From an uncultured Armatimonadota bacterium (GTDB lineage: Bacteria; Armatimonadota; Armatimonadia; Armatimonadales; Armatimonadaceae): a DNA stretch of 64,000 nucleotides. Positions 34,356 to 43,261 of this stretch are shown here, piece after piece; within the stretch, counting starts at the first letter, position 1, and each line of letters starts with the position of its first letter. Where the stretch lies: NCBI GenBank assembly GCA_903910385.1, contig CAIVZM010000022.1:1-64000 (forward strand), in the 5' to 3' direction. The notes below the pieces were generated by a model. The model did no database searches. It was not told the DNA's origin and saw only the letters and a program-made list of their open reading frames with translations. Both the position numbers and the translations under genes were made by a program.

Positions 34356-35264
34356 ATGAGGACTGAGGGGCAAGTAATTCCGAACTCGGAGACGATGGTT
34401 GAAGATGGTGAGGTTATCGATCCGCTAGTTCATCCGCTGGGACTGCATATGGCGCAGATTTTTCTATTGAATCATGTATCAGTAAACCCTGCCCATTTGC
34501 TCGCATCTCTGCAACGAAGGTGCGGAAATTCCGTTGAGCTTGTGGGCGATGGAACTTCACGAGAATTGATCTTTGCGCACACTGATCATATAACGGAGTA
34601 CGCCGAAGGTTCGATCCCGGCGCAAACCGTAGTCTGGCAGTCGGAGAACCCACAATCCTTGCCAATGACCCAGTGGGAAGAAGACCTGATGCAAACTTAT
34701 GACTGGGATCGCAAAGTCGCCCAGCGAGAAGCGGAACGTCACACCGATATTTTGCTGGTCACAGATTTGATGGCGTCCGGACTTCCGCCGTTGGAGCGGA
34801 TTCGCCTGTTTCACAGCGCTTTACTGGCGGTTCTGGATGTTGTCGGCGAGAACGTTCTGGTGATCCGCTGGTTACGAGCGCAACGATTGATCAATCCTGC
34901 CGCATACCAGAGCATGAATCTTGATCAACCGACCGACTTGATGGGGTTCGCTACCAATATCCGGATGTTTCGCGTGGAAGGTCGTGCGCCCGGTGAGACG
35001 GTCATGGATACTATGGGAATGTCTGCATTCGGTCTCCCTGACCTTCAGTGTCACTTTACCGGTCTCCATCCGGCCGATGTCGCGCCGCTCCTCTACAATA
35101 TCGCTTTTTATCTTTTTGAAAACGGCGACATCATTGAGGATGGCAATACGATTCCCGGCATCGGCGATCCCAACGCGCAGTGGGTATGCCAGCACGAAAT
35201 GGCGCTGATCGGTCCAAAGCGACCGGTTCTCGATATCTATCCTTCCGTTCCCTATGCGGCATGA
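34356..35264 (+). CDS. DUF4261-containing protein
   Basis: A 302-residue soluble protein counted from ATG 34356, preceded by GGAGAGGCGAG. The C-terminal 100 residues have the DUF4261 pattern: NIRMFRVEG, DTMGMSAFGLPDLQCHF and NIAFYLFENGDII. The first 200 residues include HTDHITEYAEGSIPAQTV and a helical ALLAVLDVVGENVLVIRWL. The function of DUF4261 is unknown; related proteins occur as stand-alone immunity-like or housekeeping proteins. It is divergent from the aldehyde dehydrogenase gene. Confidence 0.7.
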   Translation: MRTEGQVIPNSETMVEDGEVIDPLVHPLGLHMAQIFLLNHVSVNPAHLLASLQRRCGNSVELVGDGTSRELIFAHTDHITEYAEGSIPAQTVVWQSENPQSLPMTQWEEDLMQTYDWDRKVAQREAERHTDILLVTDLMASGLPPLERIRLFHSALLAVLDVVGENVLVIRWLRAQRLINPAAYQSMNLDQPTDLMGFATNIRMFRVEGRAPGETVMDTMGMSAFGLPDLQCHFTGLHPADVAPLLYNIAFYLFENGDIIEDGNTIPGIGDPNAQWVCQHEMALIGPKRPVLDIYPSVPYAA

Positions 35265-35347
35265 GAAAGAAGTATTGCTTAATGATTAAATGTTATACTA
35301 TAAGAGCAAGTTATCTCTTGTAGTTTGTTGGAAGTTTTCGTTGATAA

Positions 35348-35427
35348 TTGCCAAAAAAAACGCAGTTTATGGTATAGTAATATCGTTGTTTGCGCATGGG
35401 CGTTGAGCCCATGCGCTTTTTGTTTTT
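35348..35427 (+). terminator. promoter-proximal hairpin terminator (possible attenuator)
   Basis: A perfect 10-bp stem GCGCATGGGC (35392-35401) pairs with 35407-35416 around a five-base loop and is followed by TTTTTGTTTTT. Just upstream is a possible promoter, TTGCCA (35348-35353) with TATAGT (35373-35378) at 19 bases, which would start transcription at about 35385. The hairpin could end the DUF4261 transcript, or act as an attenuator or short RNA in front of the 82-residue gene. Confidence 0.65.
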
Positions 35428-35465
35428 CCGGTTTAGTCTCACGGGAAAGCGGAAAGGTTTTTCCC

Positions 35466-35714
35466 ATGAACAAGGCTAAAGAAGAACAGATGATGGAAAA
35501 TCGCGCCGTCCGTAAAGAAATGACTCGGTGCGCCATCGATTGCGGTGAAGTTATCATTGATGTGACTCACGGGCAGGTACATCTTTTCGGCAAAGTGCGA
35601 GCCATGCGTGGTCGTGAAGGAACCTTCGAAGCAGACCTCGCGATGATGCTGAAAAACCTTCGGAAGCGTCCCGGTATCCGTGATGTCATTACCGAATGGA
35701 CCGTGGTTGGGTAG
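35466..35714 (+). CDS. small hypothetical protein, BON-like
   Basis: An 82-residue protein counted from ATG 35466; the longer reading from 35325 covers a terminator hairpin and is not credible. After a charged helical start comes CAIDCGEVIIDVTHGQVHLFGKV, then a helix LAMMLKNLRKRPGIRDVI and EWTVVG. The strand-strand-helix-strand order and the RPGIRDVI wording resemble BON domains, which bind hydrophobic ligands or membranes, but it has no signal peptide. The assignment is tentative. It lies between a hairpin terminator and the tRNA-Leu gene. Confidence 0.6.
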   Translation: MNKAKEEQMMENRAVRKEMTRCAIDCGEVIIDVTHGQVHLFGKVRAMRGREGTFEADLAMMLKNLRKRPGIRDVITEWTVVG

Positions 35715-35741
35715 ATTTATCAGCGATTCCTTTCGGGCATT

Positions 35742-35769
35742 TTGCCATTCGGGATTCTTGCGATATAAT
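35742..35769 (+). promoter_or_regulatory. promoter of tRNA-Leu(CAA)
   Basis: TTGCCA (35742-35747) and TATAAT (35764-35769) are 16 bases apart, 29 bases before the first base of the tRNA. This is a near-consensus sigma-70 promoter. Confidence 0.75.
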
Positions 35770-35797
35770 TCCTGAGTTCCTTTACGGAATAAATAGC

Positions 35798-35878
35798 GCC
35801 GAAGTGGTGGAACGGTAGACACGCGCGCCTCAAAAGCGTGTGAGGAAACTCGTGCGGGTTCGAGTCCCGCCTTCGGCA
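35798..35878 (+). tRNA. tRNA-Leu (anticodon CAA)
   Basis: The acceptor stem GCCGAAG (35798-35804) pairs with CTTCGGC (35871-35877), with discriminator A. The D arm, an anticodon stem CGCGC/GCGTG around loop CTCAAAA, a long variable arm and the T arm with GGTTCGAGTCC are all present. The anticodon CAA reads UUG. The CCA end is not encoded. It is followed 25 bases later by the thioredoxin-like gene, possibly on the same transcript. Confidence 0.95.
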
Positions 35879-35903
35879 TTCAGGAAAGCGATAGGAATAA
35901 CTT

Positions 35904-36467
35904 ATGGCGGAACAAGATCAGGCGTCCCCGCCCTTGCGGCGGCAACTTCCTCCCGGCGTTTCTTTTGCCGCTGTAACTATTGCTATCCTGGCATTGTTTT
36001 ACATTGTGGGGCGATCCACTCCTACCGCCCCACAATCGCCCTACTCCGGGCGTTCCGCAGAAGATTTCACTGCTACGACTACAGATGGCGGAACCCTTCG
36101 ACTCTCCGATTATAAAGGCAAAGTCGTATTACTGAATTTCTGGGCGACTTGGTGCGGCCCGTGCAAAATGGAGATACCTGACCTTATCGCTCTGCAAAAC
36201 AAATACGGGCAAAAAGGTTTCGCTGTGATCGGGATTTCCGATGATGATGAGGCGAAAAAAGTTCAGGACTTTATGAAGAGTAATGGAATAAACTATCCGG
36301 TCGCCATGGCGACACAAGATATCAAAAACCAGTTTGGTGGCATTCCCGCTCTTCCTGTCTCCATCCTCATTGATAAAGATGGTAAAATCGTGACCTCTAT
36401 GGAAGGTATCGATCCTTCAAAATCTGTTGAGGTGATGTGGGCGGCGGAGATCGAAAAAATCCTGTAG
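35904..36467 (+). CDS. membrane-anchored TlpA/ResA-type thiol-disulfide oxidoreductase
   Basis: A 187-residue protein. An N-terminal uncleaved signal anchor (about 22-40, [16 protein letters not shown]) is followed by a thioredoxin fold with the active site [15 protein letters not shown] and a cis-Pro loop in [11 protein letters not shown]. It acts outside the membrane, reducing disulfides, for example in cytochrome c maturation or stress response. No cytochrome genes are nearby. It precedes galU by 15 bp and is probably cotranscribed with it. Confidence 0.9.
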   Translation: MAEQDQASPPLRRQLPPGVSFAAVTIAILALFYIVGRSTPTAPQSPYSGRSAEDFTATTTDGGTLRLSDYKGKVVLLNFWATWCGPCKMEIPDLIALQNKYGQKGFAVIGISDDDEAKKVQDFMKSNGINYPVAMATQDIKNQFGGIPALPVSILIDKDGKIVTSMEGIDPSKSVEVMWAAEIEKIL

Positions 36468-36482
36468 GCGCGTTATTTCTTC

Positions 36483-37460
36483 ATGCCCCTTTCTCACAAT
36501 CAAAGAACTCGAAAAGCGGTCATTACAGCGGCGGGACGCGGAACGAGACAGTTTCCGGCGACCCGTGCGATACAAAAAGAACTGCTTCCTCTGGTCGGCA
36601 TGGATGGCCTGACAAAACCAACGATCCAGATCATCATCGAAGAGTGTCTGGCATCCGGCATCGAAGAAATCGGAATCGTGGTTGAAAAAGGGGGACAGGA
36701 ACCATTCCTGAACCATTTCCGCGACTTCTCTTCCGAAGAGCGGCGAACATTCGCTTCCAAAGAATGGATGCTCACCGAAGGCGACCGAATAACGGATATG
36801 GCTCAACGGATTACCTTTATCGAGCAACCTGCGCCTGAGGGATTCGGTCATGCCGTCTATCAGGCGAAGGATTTTGTCGGAGAGGAACCCTTTTTACTCC
36901 TTCTGGGCGATCACGTCTATACAACCCCGGAGGGAGTCGCTCCCTGCGTTCAACAAATCCTCGATTTGGGAGAGCGATCTGGAGGTTCGATTACCAGTGT
37001 CCGGTTTGAAAAGGAAGCCGATATCAGTATCACGGGTATTGTTAAAGGCAAGCTAATGAGCGATAACGAAATCGCTCCCGGTTCCGTAGTCGATATCGAG
37101 ACGCTACAGGAAAAGCCGACAATTGAGCAGGCACGTGTGTCGCTGGTTACGCCTGGTCTGCCGGAAGGCATTTACCTCGGACATTTCGGTCTGCACTTGT
37201 TCCAATCGGCGATTTTTGATTGTCTGGGACATTTGATCAAGAACAATATTCGGGTTAAGAATGAATTTCAATTGACATCCGGTCAGGAACTACTCCTTCA
37301 AAAATCCCTCGCCGGAGACGACCCGCCTTATCGTGCCGCTATTCTGAACGGGACGCGCTGGGATACGGGAATGCCAGATGTTTATCTGGAAACGCTCCTT
37401 GCCTATGGCTTGCGGGGACCATACAGCGCCCTTCTGCGCCGTCTTGCTGGCGAAAGTTAG
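36483..37460 (+). CDS. galU: UTP-glucose-1-phosphate uridylyltransferase
   Basis: A 325-residue nucleotidyltransferase. The N-terminal KAVITAAGRGTRQFPATRAIQKELLPLVG matches the GalU/GlmU type, with AAGRGTR the UTP-binding loop and KELLP the metal/phosphate region. It makes UDP-glucose for surface glycans. The length is slightly above the usual 290-300. It stands 15 bp after the thioredoxin-like gene and five bp before the MurG-like gene, so all three probably share one transcript. The next gene is also a nucleotide-sugar enzyme. The exact sugar is inferred from family. Confidence 0.85.
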   Translation: MPLSHNQRTRKAVITAAGRGTRQFPATRAIQKELLPLVGMDGLTKPTIQIIIEECLASGIEEIGIVVEKGGQEPFLNHFRDFSSEERRTFASKEWMLTEGDRITDMAQRITFIEQPAPEGFGHAVYQAKDFVGEEPFLLLLGDHVYTTPEGVAPCVQQILDLGERSGGSITSVRFEKEADISITGIVKGKLMSDNEIAPGSVVDIETLQEKPTIEQARVSLVTPGLPEGIYLGHFGLHLFQSAIFDCLGHLIKNNIRVKNEFQLTSGQELLLQKSLAGDDPPYRAAILNGTRWDTGMPDVYLETLLAYGLRGPYSALLRRLAGES

Positions 37461-37465
37461 CGCGG

Positions 37466-38671
37466 ATGGCAAAACCGATTCGTATTCTGGTAACTGGCGG
37501 CGGCACCGGAGGGCATGTCGGTCCTGCGCTGGCTGTCCTTCAAACCTTGAAGGAACGTGCGTCGGCGCCAGGAGCTGACTTCACTCCTGTTTTTCGATAC
37601 ATCGGAAGCGAGAACGGAGTCGAAGCGAAAATGGCGCGTGACGCCGGAATCGAATTTGTCGGGGTTGCGACCGGCAAATATCGCCGTAGCGCCCGGGGCT
37701 GGCGCAGGTTCTGGAAAGCGAACCTTGCCGACATGTTCAAGTTGCCCCTCGGCGTCGTGGAATCCCTGCGAGAAGTGCGCCGTTTTCGACCGGATGTGAT
37801 GCTGGCGACCGGGGGGTATGTCTCCGTTCCGCCAGTTATCGCAGCGGGAATACTGGGTATCCCGATTCTCACCCACGAACAGACCGTGACTGTAGGACTG
37901 GCGAACCGGATCGCCGGGCGGTTTGCGACACGGATCGCGCTTGCCTTCGATACCGCTCTGGATGCTTTACCGCCCAATCTTCGCCCCAAAGGTTTCATAA
38001 CCGGGAACCCGATACGGGCTGAAGTTTTTAATGGCGACCGGGCGCGGGCGGCGAGACGATTCGGATTCGCTCCCGAAGATGATGGCAAGATTTCCTGTCT
38101 GTATGTGACCGGGGGGGCGCAGGGAGCGAGAATCATCAATCGGGCAGTCGAAGAAGCGTTGCCAGAGTTAACGACGTTTTCACGTATTATCGCGCAGTGC
38201 GGTCAGCAGAAAACGCCCGACGGACTCGCCATGGCGGACGAACAGGATTTTGACCGATTGACCGCTGTCGCGAAGACATTGCCGGAAGCGCAACAGCGCC
38301 GCATTTATATCACCCGATTTGTGGAAAGTGACGCTATCGGGGACGCCTATGCGTTGGCGGATCTGATCGCGGCGCGAAGCGGCGCAGGGACGGTGACGGA
38401 GATATGCGCTCTGGGAAAAGCGGCTCTGTTTATTCCGCTGTATCCGACCAGCGGAGATGAACAGACCAAAAACGCGCGACGATTGACGGATATAAACGCT
38501 GCGGCGTTCCTTAAGGAATCGGAGTGTGATGGGAAGCGTCTTCTCGCTGAGGTAAAGCCCCTCCTGACCGACCCCGCCCGACTGGAAAAGATGGGAATCG
38601 CCGCACGAACTCTCGCCAAACCTCGCGCTGCAGAGGATTTAGCGGATGCTTTATTACAGCTTGTCAAATAG
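37466..38671 (+). CDS. murG: MurG-like UDP-N-acetylglucosamine transferase
   Basis: A 401-residue GT28-family glycosyltransferase. The donor/acceptor loops are TGGGTGGHVGPA near the start, LATGGYVSVPPVIAA and the second half with GGAQGARIINRAVEE and the UDP-binding ARSGAGTVTEICALG. MurG adds GlcNAc to lipid I in peptidoglycan synthesis at the inner membrane face. It is longer than usual (about 360), with extra residues around 25-55. No other mur genes are near. A MurG paralogue in glycan synthesis is an alternative. Confidence 0.78.
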   Translation: MAKPIRILVTGGGTGGHVGPALAVLQTLKERASAPGADFTPVFRYIGSENGVEAKMARDAGIEFVGVATGKYRRSARGWRRFWKANLADMFKLPLGVVESLREVRRFRPDVMLATGGYVSVPPVIAAGILGIPILTHEQTVTVGLANRIAGRFATRIALAFDTALDALPPNLRPKGFITGNPIRAEVFNGDRARAARRFGFAPEDDGKISCLYVTGGAQGARIINRAVEEALPELTTFSRIIAQCGQQKTPDGLAMADEQDFDRLTAVAKTLPEAQQRRIYITRFVESDAIGDAYALADLIAARSGAGTVTEICALGKAALFIPLYPTSGDEQTKNARRLTDINAAAFLKESECDGKRLLAEVKPLLTDPARLEKMGIAARTLAKPRAAEDLADALLQLVK

Positions 38672-38842
38672 CCGCTCAGAAGACGCTGACGATGGAAATC
38701 GCCGTGTCTCTTAAGGATCACCCTGAAATTTTTTGTCCATAACGCTCGAACAAAGCGTGATCAGGGCGATCTTGCCTCTTCCGAATTTACAATGTTTGTG
38801 TTATACTGCCGTAATTCTATCCGGAAGAGGAGTAAAAATTTC

Positions 38843-39637
38843 GTGCTCAAACCTCAGCGATGTTCCCGCATAGCGACTTCACATCTTCTACCTGCATTTA
38901 CGCTCATTGAGTTGCTCGTTGTCATTGCCATAATCGCTATACTTGCGGCGATCCTGTTCCCCGTCTTTGCGCAGGCGCGGGAGAAAGCGCGGCAGACTTC
39001 GTGCCTTTCCAATGAAAAGCAAATCGGTCTGGCATTGCTGATGTATCTTCAGGATTACGACGAGGCGTTGCCAGCGCCCGACTGGGGGGCGGTCCCGGCA
39101 GGATATACTGGACCCTTCACCGCCTTCGCATGGAAATCCAAGGAAACCAAAGCGATCGGCCCGAACATGCCCTGCTGGTTGGATGTTTTTCAGCCTTATG
39201 TCAAAAACCTTGATATCGCCCATTGCCCCAGCGATCCGTCGGGAACCCCCAAAGACGCAACCGGCGCGGCTTACGTCGGCAAGCCATTGTCCTATGCTCT
39301 GAATACGTTCTTTTACAACACTCCGGAAGGCAAGTTCTTCGGAACGAATTACAAAGGCGGCGCGATCTATGCACGGATGCCCAATCCGGCAAGCAAAATT
39401 TATGTTGCTGAAGTGCAGTCCGATCAGGGAACCGAACTGGTCAACCCATCGCGCCCGCTGGGACTGAAACGTCATAGCCTGGGAGGTAACTACCTGTACG
39501 CCGACGGACACGCGAAATACCATCGGATGCCGAACTGGTCCACCGCTTCCGCCGACTGGAGCGATCCTGTCGTCGCCGCCACTAAACAACCTTACCCTCA
39601 GTGGTTCCCCTGGCTGGAAGCGGAAGAGAAATGGTAA
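38843..39637 (+). CDS. prepilin-like protein with N-terminal methylation helix (DUF1559-type)
   Basis: A 264-residue protein. The start is GTG 38843, chosen because GAGGAG at 38826-38831 precedes it; the longer reading from 38792 covers a TATACT. The type IV prepilin cleavage site and helix read [19 protein letters not shown] segment [14 protein letters not shown] follows. The C-terminal part has [16 protein letters not shown], matching the H-x9-DG motif seen in DUF1559-like proteins. Such proteins are very numerous in Armatimonadota and Planctomycetes and are pseudopilin-like surface or secretion components. Confidence 0.88.
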   Translation: MLKPQRCSRIATSHLLPAFTLIELLVVIAIIAILAAILFPVFAQAREKARQTSCLSNEKQIGLALLMYLQDYDEALPAPDWGAVPAGYTGPFTAFAWKSKETKAIGPNMPCWLDVFQPYVKNLDIAHCPSDPSGTPKDATGAAYVGKPLSYALNTFFYNTPEGKFFGTNYKGGAIYARMPNPASKIYVAEVQSDQGTELVNPSRPLGLKRHSLGGNYLYADGHAKYHRMPNWSTASADWSDPVVAATKQPYPQWFPWLEAEEKW

Positions 39638-39665
39638 ATCTGATCTGGTGAAATATCCGGGGTAA

Positions 39666-40199
39666 ATGATGTTACGCTCTTCCTTCCTTCGGTTCCTGCC
39701 ACTGCTTCTGCCATTAGCGCCATTACTGTTCTTTGGCGCTGCGCGATTTACCGGGTGGCAGGAAACCGGGTCCAAACACGATGCAAATAGTAATTCGAAT
39801 GGATTCCCTGCTTGGAGTTTGGTCGAATTCAACCGTGAGCGAAGCGTGGTGGATCGCGCAAATGAAACGGAAGCCTGTCTAACCGCCCGAAAAGTGGTTG
39901 AGGAACGCCTCATTCCTCCTCATGCTCGCCCGCTGTTAGACAATAGCGATTTGGATACCACCCCGGAGACAGTCATCAGACCGGTTTCCGTCATACATCC
40001 GAAACCACATCTTTATCGCGTCCGAGGGACGGTTATCTGGCGCGAAGCAAGCGGAATGGTGCGACGCCGGTTTGAAGCGGATGTGCGTCATGGACCAGTT
40101 GGCGACCAGTGGACTCTGGTCGATACCGAGTTTCTGGCGGAGGGAACTCGGTCTTCTACCCACAGAGCCGATGAAAACGCGGGCGAAGCGCAAAAATAG
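39666..40199 (+). CDS. small secreted hypothetical protein
   Basis: A 177-residue protein with an N-terminal hydrophobic signal (about 8-26, leucine-rich) and no recognised domain. The mature part has ACLTARKVVEERL and a C-terminal beta-like stretch HLYRVRGTVIWREASG with RRRFEADV. It stands 28 bases after the prepilin-like gene in the same direction. A decayed paralogue lies at 45892-46279, where the same RGTVLWR and RRFEADV strings appear. The function is unknown. Confidence 0.65.
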   Translation: MMLRSSFLRFLPLLLPLAPLLFFGAARFTGWQETGSKHDANSNSNGFPAWSLVEFNRERSVVDRANETEACLTARKVVEERLIPPHARPLLDNSDLDTTPETVIRPVSVIHPKPHLYRVRGTVIWREASGMVRRRFEADVRHGPVGDQWTLVDTEFLAEGTRSSTHRADENAGEAQK

Positions 40200-40215
40200 C
40201 GAAAGGATATTGGCA

Positions 40216-40284
40216 ATGCCTGCAGGAATGCAGGGACACGGACTATCCAGGAAACGCTCCGTAGACAAGAAACACGACAAATGA
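40216..40284 (+). CDS. 22-residue leader ORF coupled to the DUF1579 gene
   Basis: ATG 40216 has the ribosome site AAAGGA at 40202-40207 with eight bases of spacing, better than that of the DUF1579 gene itself. The frame ends at TGA 40282-40284, whose bases overlap the ATG of the next gene (ATGA). The product begins MPAGMQGHG and is Lys/Arg/His-rich at the end. It may serve only to deliver ribosomes. No homology is claimed. Confidence 0.4.
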   Translation: MPAGMQGHGLSRKRSVDKKHDK

Positions 40285-40919
40285 CGAAAACGCAGAGCAA
40301 AACTCATTTTTGCGCCACGATCATCGGCTTATGCGCGATTTGTATCTGTGGCGTCGCGAACGATGCGAGGGCGCAGGCGCCAGCGACGAACCCACACGCA
40401 ACCGCAAAAGACCCGCAAAATTCCTTCGAACCGCGTACGGGTCCCGGCGAGGGGCAAAAACTTATGGAAAAAATGGTAGGCGAATGGGATGTCGTCAAAT
40501 CCATTTTCCCTGTGGGAAAGGAACCGCGCCGTACTAAGGGCGTCTGCCACCAGACAATGATGCACGATGGTCGATTTCTCCGATCAGAGTTTATCTTTGA
40601 GGAACCGGATGGGAAGAAAACGGATGGTGTCGGCATCCTTGGCTTTGACCCGACAATCGGTCTCTTTACCAGTGTCTGGACAGACTCACGTTCCACCCGG
40701 TTTTCTCTGCGGCAGAGTGAGGGGAAGTTTGACGGCGAACAGATAATCCTGCTTGCTCGCTCTCTGGAAGGCGCGCCGGATGGACGCCATTCGCGCACCG
40801 TCGCGAAACTGGAAGAAAACGGTAAGAAACTCTTTCACCGACAGTATGTGGTCGGAGCGGACGGCAAAGAGTTTGTCATCATGGAACTCGCAATGACCCG
40901 TCGAGCGACGGGCAAATAG
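40281..40919 (+). CDS. secreted DUF1579 family protein
   Basis: A 212-residue protein with a signal peptide (about 1-32, ending NDARAQA). The mature part has the DUF1579 wording MEKMVGEWDVV, LGFDPTIGLFTSVWTDSRST and beta strands to the end. DUF1579 is a lipocalin-like barrel family of unknown function. It has no ribosome site of its own, but the 22-codon ORF just upstream overlaps its start. A convergent terminator follows. Confidence 0.8.
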   Translation: MTKTQSKTHFCATIIGLCAICICGVANDARAQAPATNPHATAKDPQNSFEPRTGPGEGQKLMEKMVGEWDVVKSIFPVGKEPRRTKGVCHQTMMHDGRFLRSEFIFEEPDGKKTDGVGILGFDPTIGLFTSVWTDSRSTRFSLRQSEGKFDGEQIILLARSLEGAPDGRHSRTVAKLEENGKKLFHRQYVVGADGKEFVIMELAMTRRATGK

Positions 40920-40931
40920 CAGCCAGAAGTG

Positions 40932-40980
40932 TTTCAGGGAAGATCAATTATATCCCGATGTTGAGAGACCTTCCCTGAAA
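40932..40980. terminator. inverted repeat between DUF1579 and PIG-L genes
   Basis: Perfect 11-bp arms TTTCAGGGAAG (40932-40942) and its complement (40970-40980) enclose a 27-base loop between two convergent genes. A short A/T tract follows on each side. The long loop makes it a weak terminator. Confidence 0.5.
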
Positions 40981-41028
40981 ACTCTTTAAGGTCTGGCTAT
41001 TCCGCCACGGAACTTCTTTGAGGAGAGG

Positions 41029-41811
41029 CTATTCGCCTTTAGAGGACGCCTTTCCCCTCACAAAATAGAATTCCTCATTCGTTATCAGGCGTTCGGTAAA
41101 TCCTTGCGGCAGATTCTCTAGCTGCGATTTGTACTCCGACATAGCTTGCTTCTTCGCTTCTCGCGCTTCCGCACGCAATGCCAACCGTCGGCAACCGCGT
41201 AAATCCGAGCAGTGAAGCGTCTGGAAAAGGCGATTTCTGCTCCACAGAAGCCAGACGGGATACTCATACAAAATTACCTCCGTTAAACCGGCGATACTCC
41301 GTCGCGTCAATCGATAAGCGGCTTCATGATCCATATGACTATCACGTCGATGGGGAACGAAAACCTCGGTATAAAACGATTTGTTCTTGGTGAGTAAATC
41401 TTGTAGCGCTACTACTACCGCTTCCTGTTTCCGAGGAGTTAGGTCGGAGAGACCACCATCCGCTAAATTCCAGAATTGAATACTATCTTGGGTCACTCCG
41501 AGACAGGATAACGCAGCTCGCGCCTCCGATTCACGACGCGCCACGTGCGCAATTAGAGAAAGTCCCGACAAATTTCCATGACTGGCTGCGCCATCCGTTA
41601 GAAATACGACTGTGACCGGAATGCCACGAGATCGCTTTTCTGCGACGAGGCCGCCGCAACCCAGTGTCTCATCATCCTGATGTGGGGACAAAATTAGCGC
41701 AGGAGCGTCTGTCATATCGAACGGGCGAGCAAGCTGGGGCAAAAGGAAACGGCGAAGAAAATCGCGGCGACGCATTTTTCGCCGCTCTTTACCGGAAAGT
41801 AAATCAACCAT
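41029..41811 (-). CDS. PIG-L family deacetylase
   Basis: A 260-residue zinc hydrolase counted from ATG 41811, which has AGGA ten bases upstream; the reading from 41844 begins at TTG and is less likely. The zinc motif is in LSPHQDDE (H-x-D-D) and a later His in HRRDSHMDHEAAYRL completes it. Family members remove N-acetyl groups from GlcNAc-linked substrates. It is divergent from the GT4 glycosyltransferase gene (98 bp), a pairing also seen in low-molecular-weight thiol and glycan pathways; here it is more likely part of surface-sugar synthesis. Confidence 0.88.
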   Translation of the reverse strand: MVDLLSGKERRKMRRRDFLRRFLLPQLARPFDMTDAPALILSPHQDDETLGCGGLVAEKRSRGIPVTVVFLTDGAASHGNLSGLSLIAHVARRESEARAALSCLGVTQDSIQFWNLADGGLSDLTPRKQEAVVVALQDLLTKNKSFYTEVFVPHRRDSHMDHEAAYRLTRRSIAGLTEVILYEYPVWLLWSRNRLFQTLHCSDLRGCRRLALRAEAREAKKQAMSEYKSQLENLPQGFTERLITNEEFYFVRGKASSKGE

Positions 41812-41909
41812 GCCGTAAATTCCTGTGATCGAGCAGGTAATCAAGAGAAAACGTCTTGAGCATTGTGAACGAAAAACGCAATGGGAACTGAGCGTACAGA
41901 GGTGAAATC

Positions 41910-43109
41910 ATGCAGTACAATCAAACGTCGCCGGTATCGGCGGAAACTCTCAACCTGCTCCTGCTTTGTGCAGGATCGGGCGTTGGTGGCATGGAACAGA
42001 CAGTTCGGAGACTAGCGTCAGAATTAATCCAACAGCGGGCGTCCGTTCAGGTTATCTTACCGGAATGTGAAGATGCACGCCAGACTGCTACTCTGTTTCA
42101 GGGCGATGGTATCCCGACGGAATGCCATTCTTCCCTGACACATGCGTTTGGCAAGCGTCGCCTCAAGGGAGTCCTGCCCCTGGCGCGAAAACTTTGCGCG
42201 TCCTCCGCATCGGTTGTGAACTTTCATTACGGAATGAACTTTCCGCCACTCAATGATATTCTCGCTTCCCGTTCCGCCGGGAAACAATGTGTCGTGAGTC
42301 TGCATTCCGGTGGAGGTGCAGATCCGTTACCGCCTTGGGAACGTCGCTTAAAAAATCGTATTGCAGCGACTTTTTGTACCGCTATAATCGCTGTTTCAGA
42401 ATATCAAGCCGGGGAAATGGTTCAACATGGAATTCCACCCCAAAAAATCAAGGTTATTCCGAATGGCGTAACGCCAGTTTTGGAAACTCCTGATCCTCGC
42501 AAGAACGCTCGTGAGAGGTTGGGGTTGCCGATCGACGCTTTCATTGTTTGCGTTGTAGCGCGATTGACCGTTCCTAAGAATGTCTCCGCCCTGATATCTG
42601 TCCTTGCGGAGCAATCGGAGATACCATTCTATCTCGCCATTGCCGGAGATGGACCGGAACGTGCGATTCTGGAGGCAGAGGCGAACATTCGATTGCCCGG
42701 TCGACATCGCTTCTTTGGGAATCTTCAGGATATCACGGCCTTGTATGAAGCAAGTGATATCTTCGCCTTACCATCACGTGAGGAAAGCTTTGGACTGGTC
42801 TTTGCCGAAGCGGCGCATTTCGGTCTGCCATGTGTCGCGTTTAGCGTTGGCGGGGTGCCTGAAACCATCCACCATGGACTCACTGGGTTGTTGACGCCGC
42901 TGGACGACCTCCGTAGTTTTGGCATCGCGTTACGATGTTTGTACTTTGACGATTCACTTCGTAAGCGGTATGGAACGGAAGCCAGACTTCGGGCGCAATC
43001 CATATTTACTACCCAACTGATGACTGAAAGGTATTTACGCGTCTACCGAGGTGCGAAACCCGGATACCATGGGATACATCGACGGAACGCGACGCCAAAG
43101 AACGCCTGA
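41910..43109 (+). CDS. GT4-family glycosyltransferase
   Basis: A 399-residue retaining glycosyltransferase. The N-terminal half begins LLLLCAGSGVGGMEQTV and contains SLHSGGG. The donor half has IPNGVTPV, ARLTVPKNVSALI, GDGPERAILE and the E-x7-E motif ALPSREESFGLVFAEAAHFG. It transfers a nucleotide-linked sugar, probably to a lipid or polysaccharide acceptor, at the cytoplasmic membrane face. AGAGGTGA precedes the ATG. It is divergent from the PIG-L deacetylase gene. Confidence 0.9.
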   Translation: MQYNQTSPVSAETLNLLLLCAGSGVGGMEQTVRRLASELIQQRASVQVILPECEDARQTATLFQGDGIPTECHSSLTHAFGKRRLKGVLPLARKLCASSASVVNFHYGMNFPPLNDILASRSAGKQCVVSLHSGGGADPLPPWERRLKNRIAATFCTAIIAVSEYQAGEMVQHGIPPQKIKVIPNGVTPVLETPDPRKNARERLGLPIDAFIVCVVARLTVPKNVSALISVLAEQSEIPFYLAIAGDGPERAILEAEANIRLPGRHRFFGNLQDITALYEASDIFALPSREESFGLVFAEAAHFGLPCVAFSVGGVPETIHHGLTGLLTPLDDLRSFGIALRCLYFDDSLRKRYGTEARLRAQSIFTTQLMTERYLRVYRGAKPGYHGIHRRNATPKNA

Positions 43110-43261
43110 TCAGAGCATATTGGTATACACAGAGGGATGTCGTTTTCCATCAAGCGGCGTCGCTTTCCACTGTAAAGTGGAATGAAGTGATCAGTACAGT
43201 CAGGAAAGGTTCGATGAAACGAGTGTTCGCCCGAACTGAGTGGGCATCCGAACGTTATCCG

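Noticed and set aside
41029-43109. PIG-L deacetylase and GT4 transferase as a bacillithiol (BshB/BshA) pair
   Set aside because: The genes are divergent, no bshC is present, and the GT4 sequence lacks BshA-like wording; a surface-sugar role is simpler.
43110-43261. Short frame from 43214 (FARTEWASERYP) as a small gene
   Set aside because: Under 30 codons, no ribosome site, and it overlaps the end of the Imm-5-like gene on the other strand.
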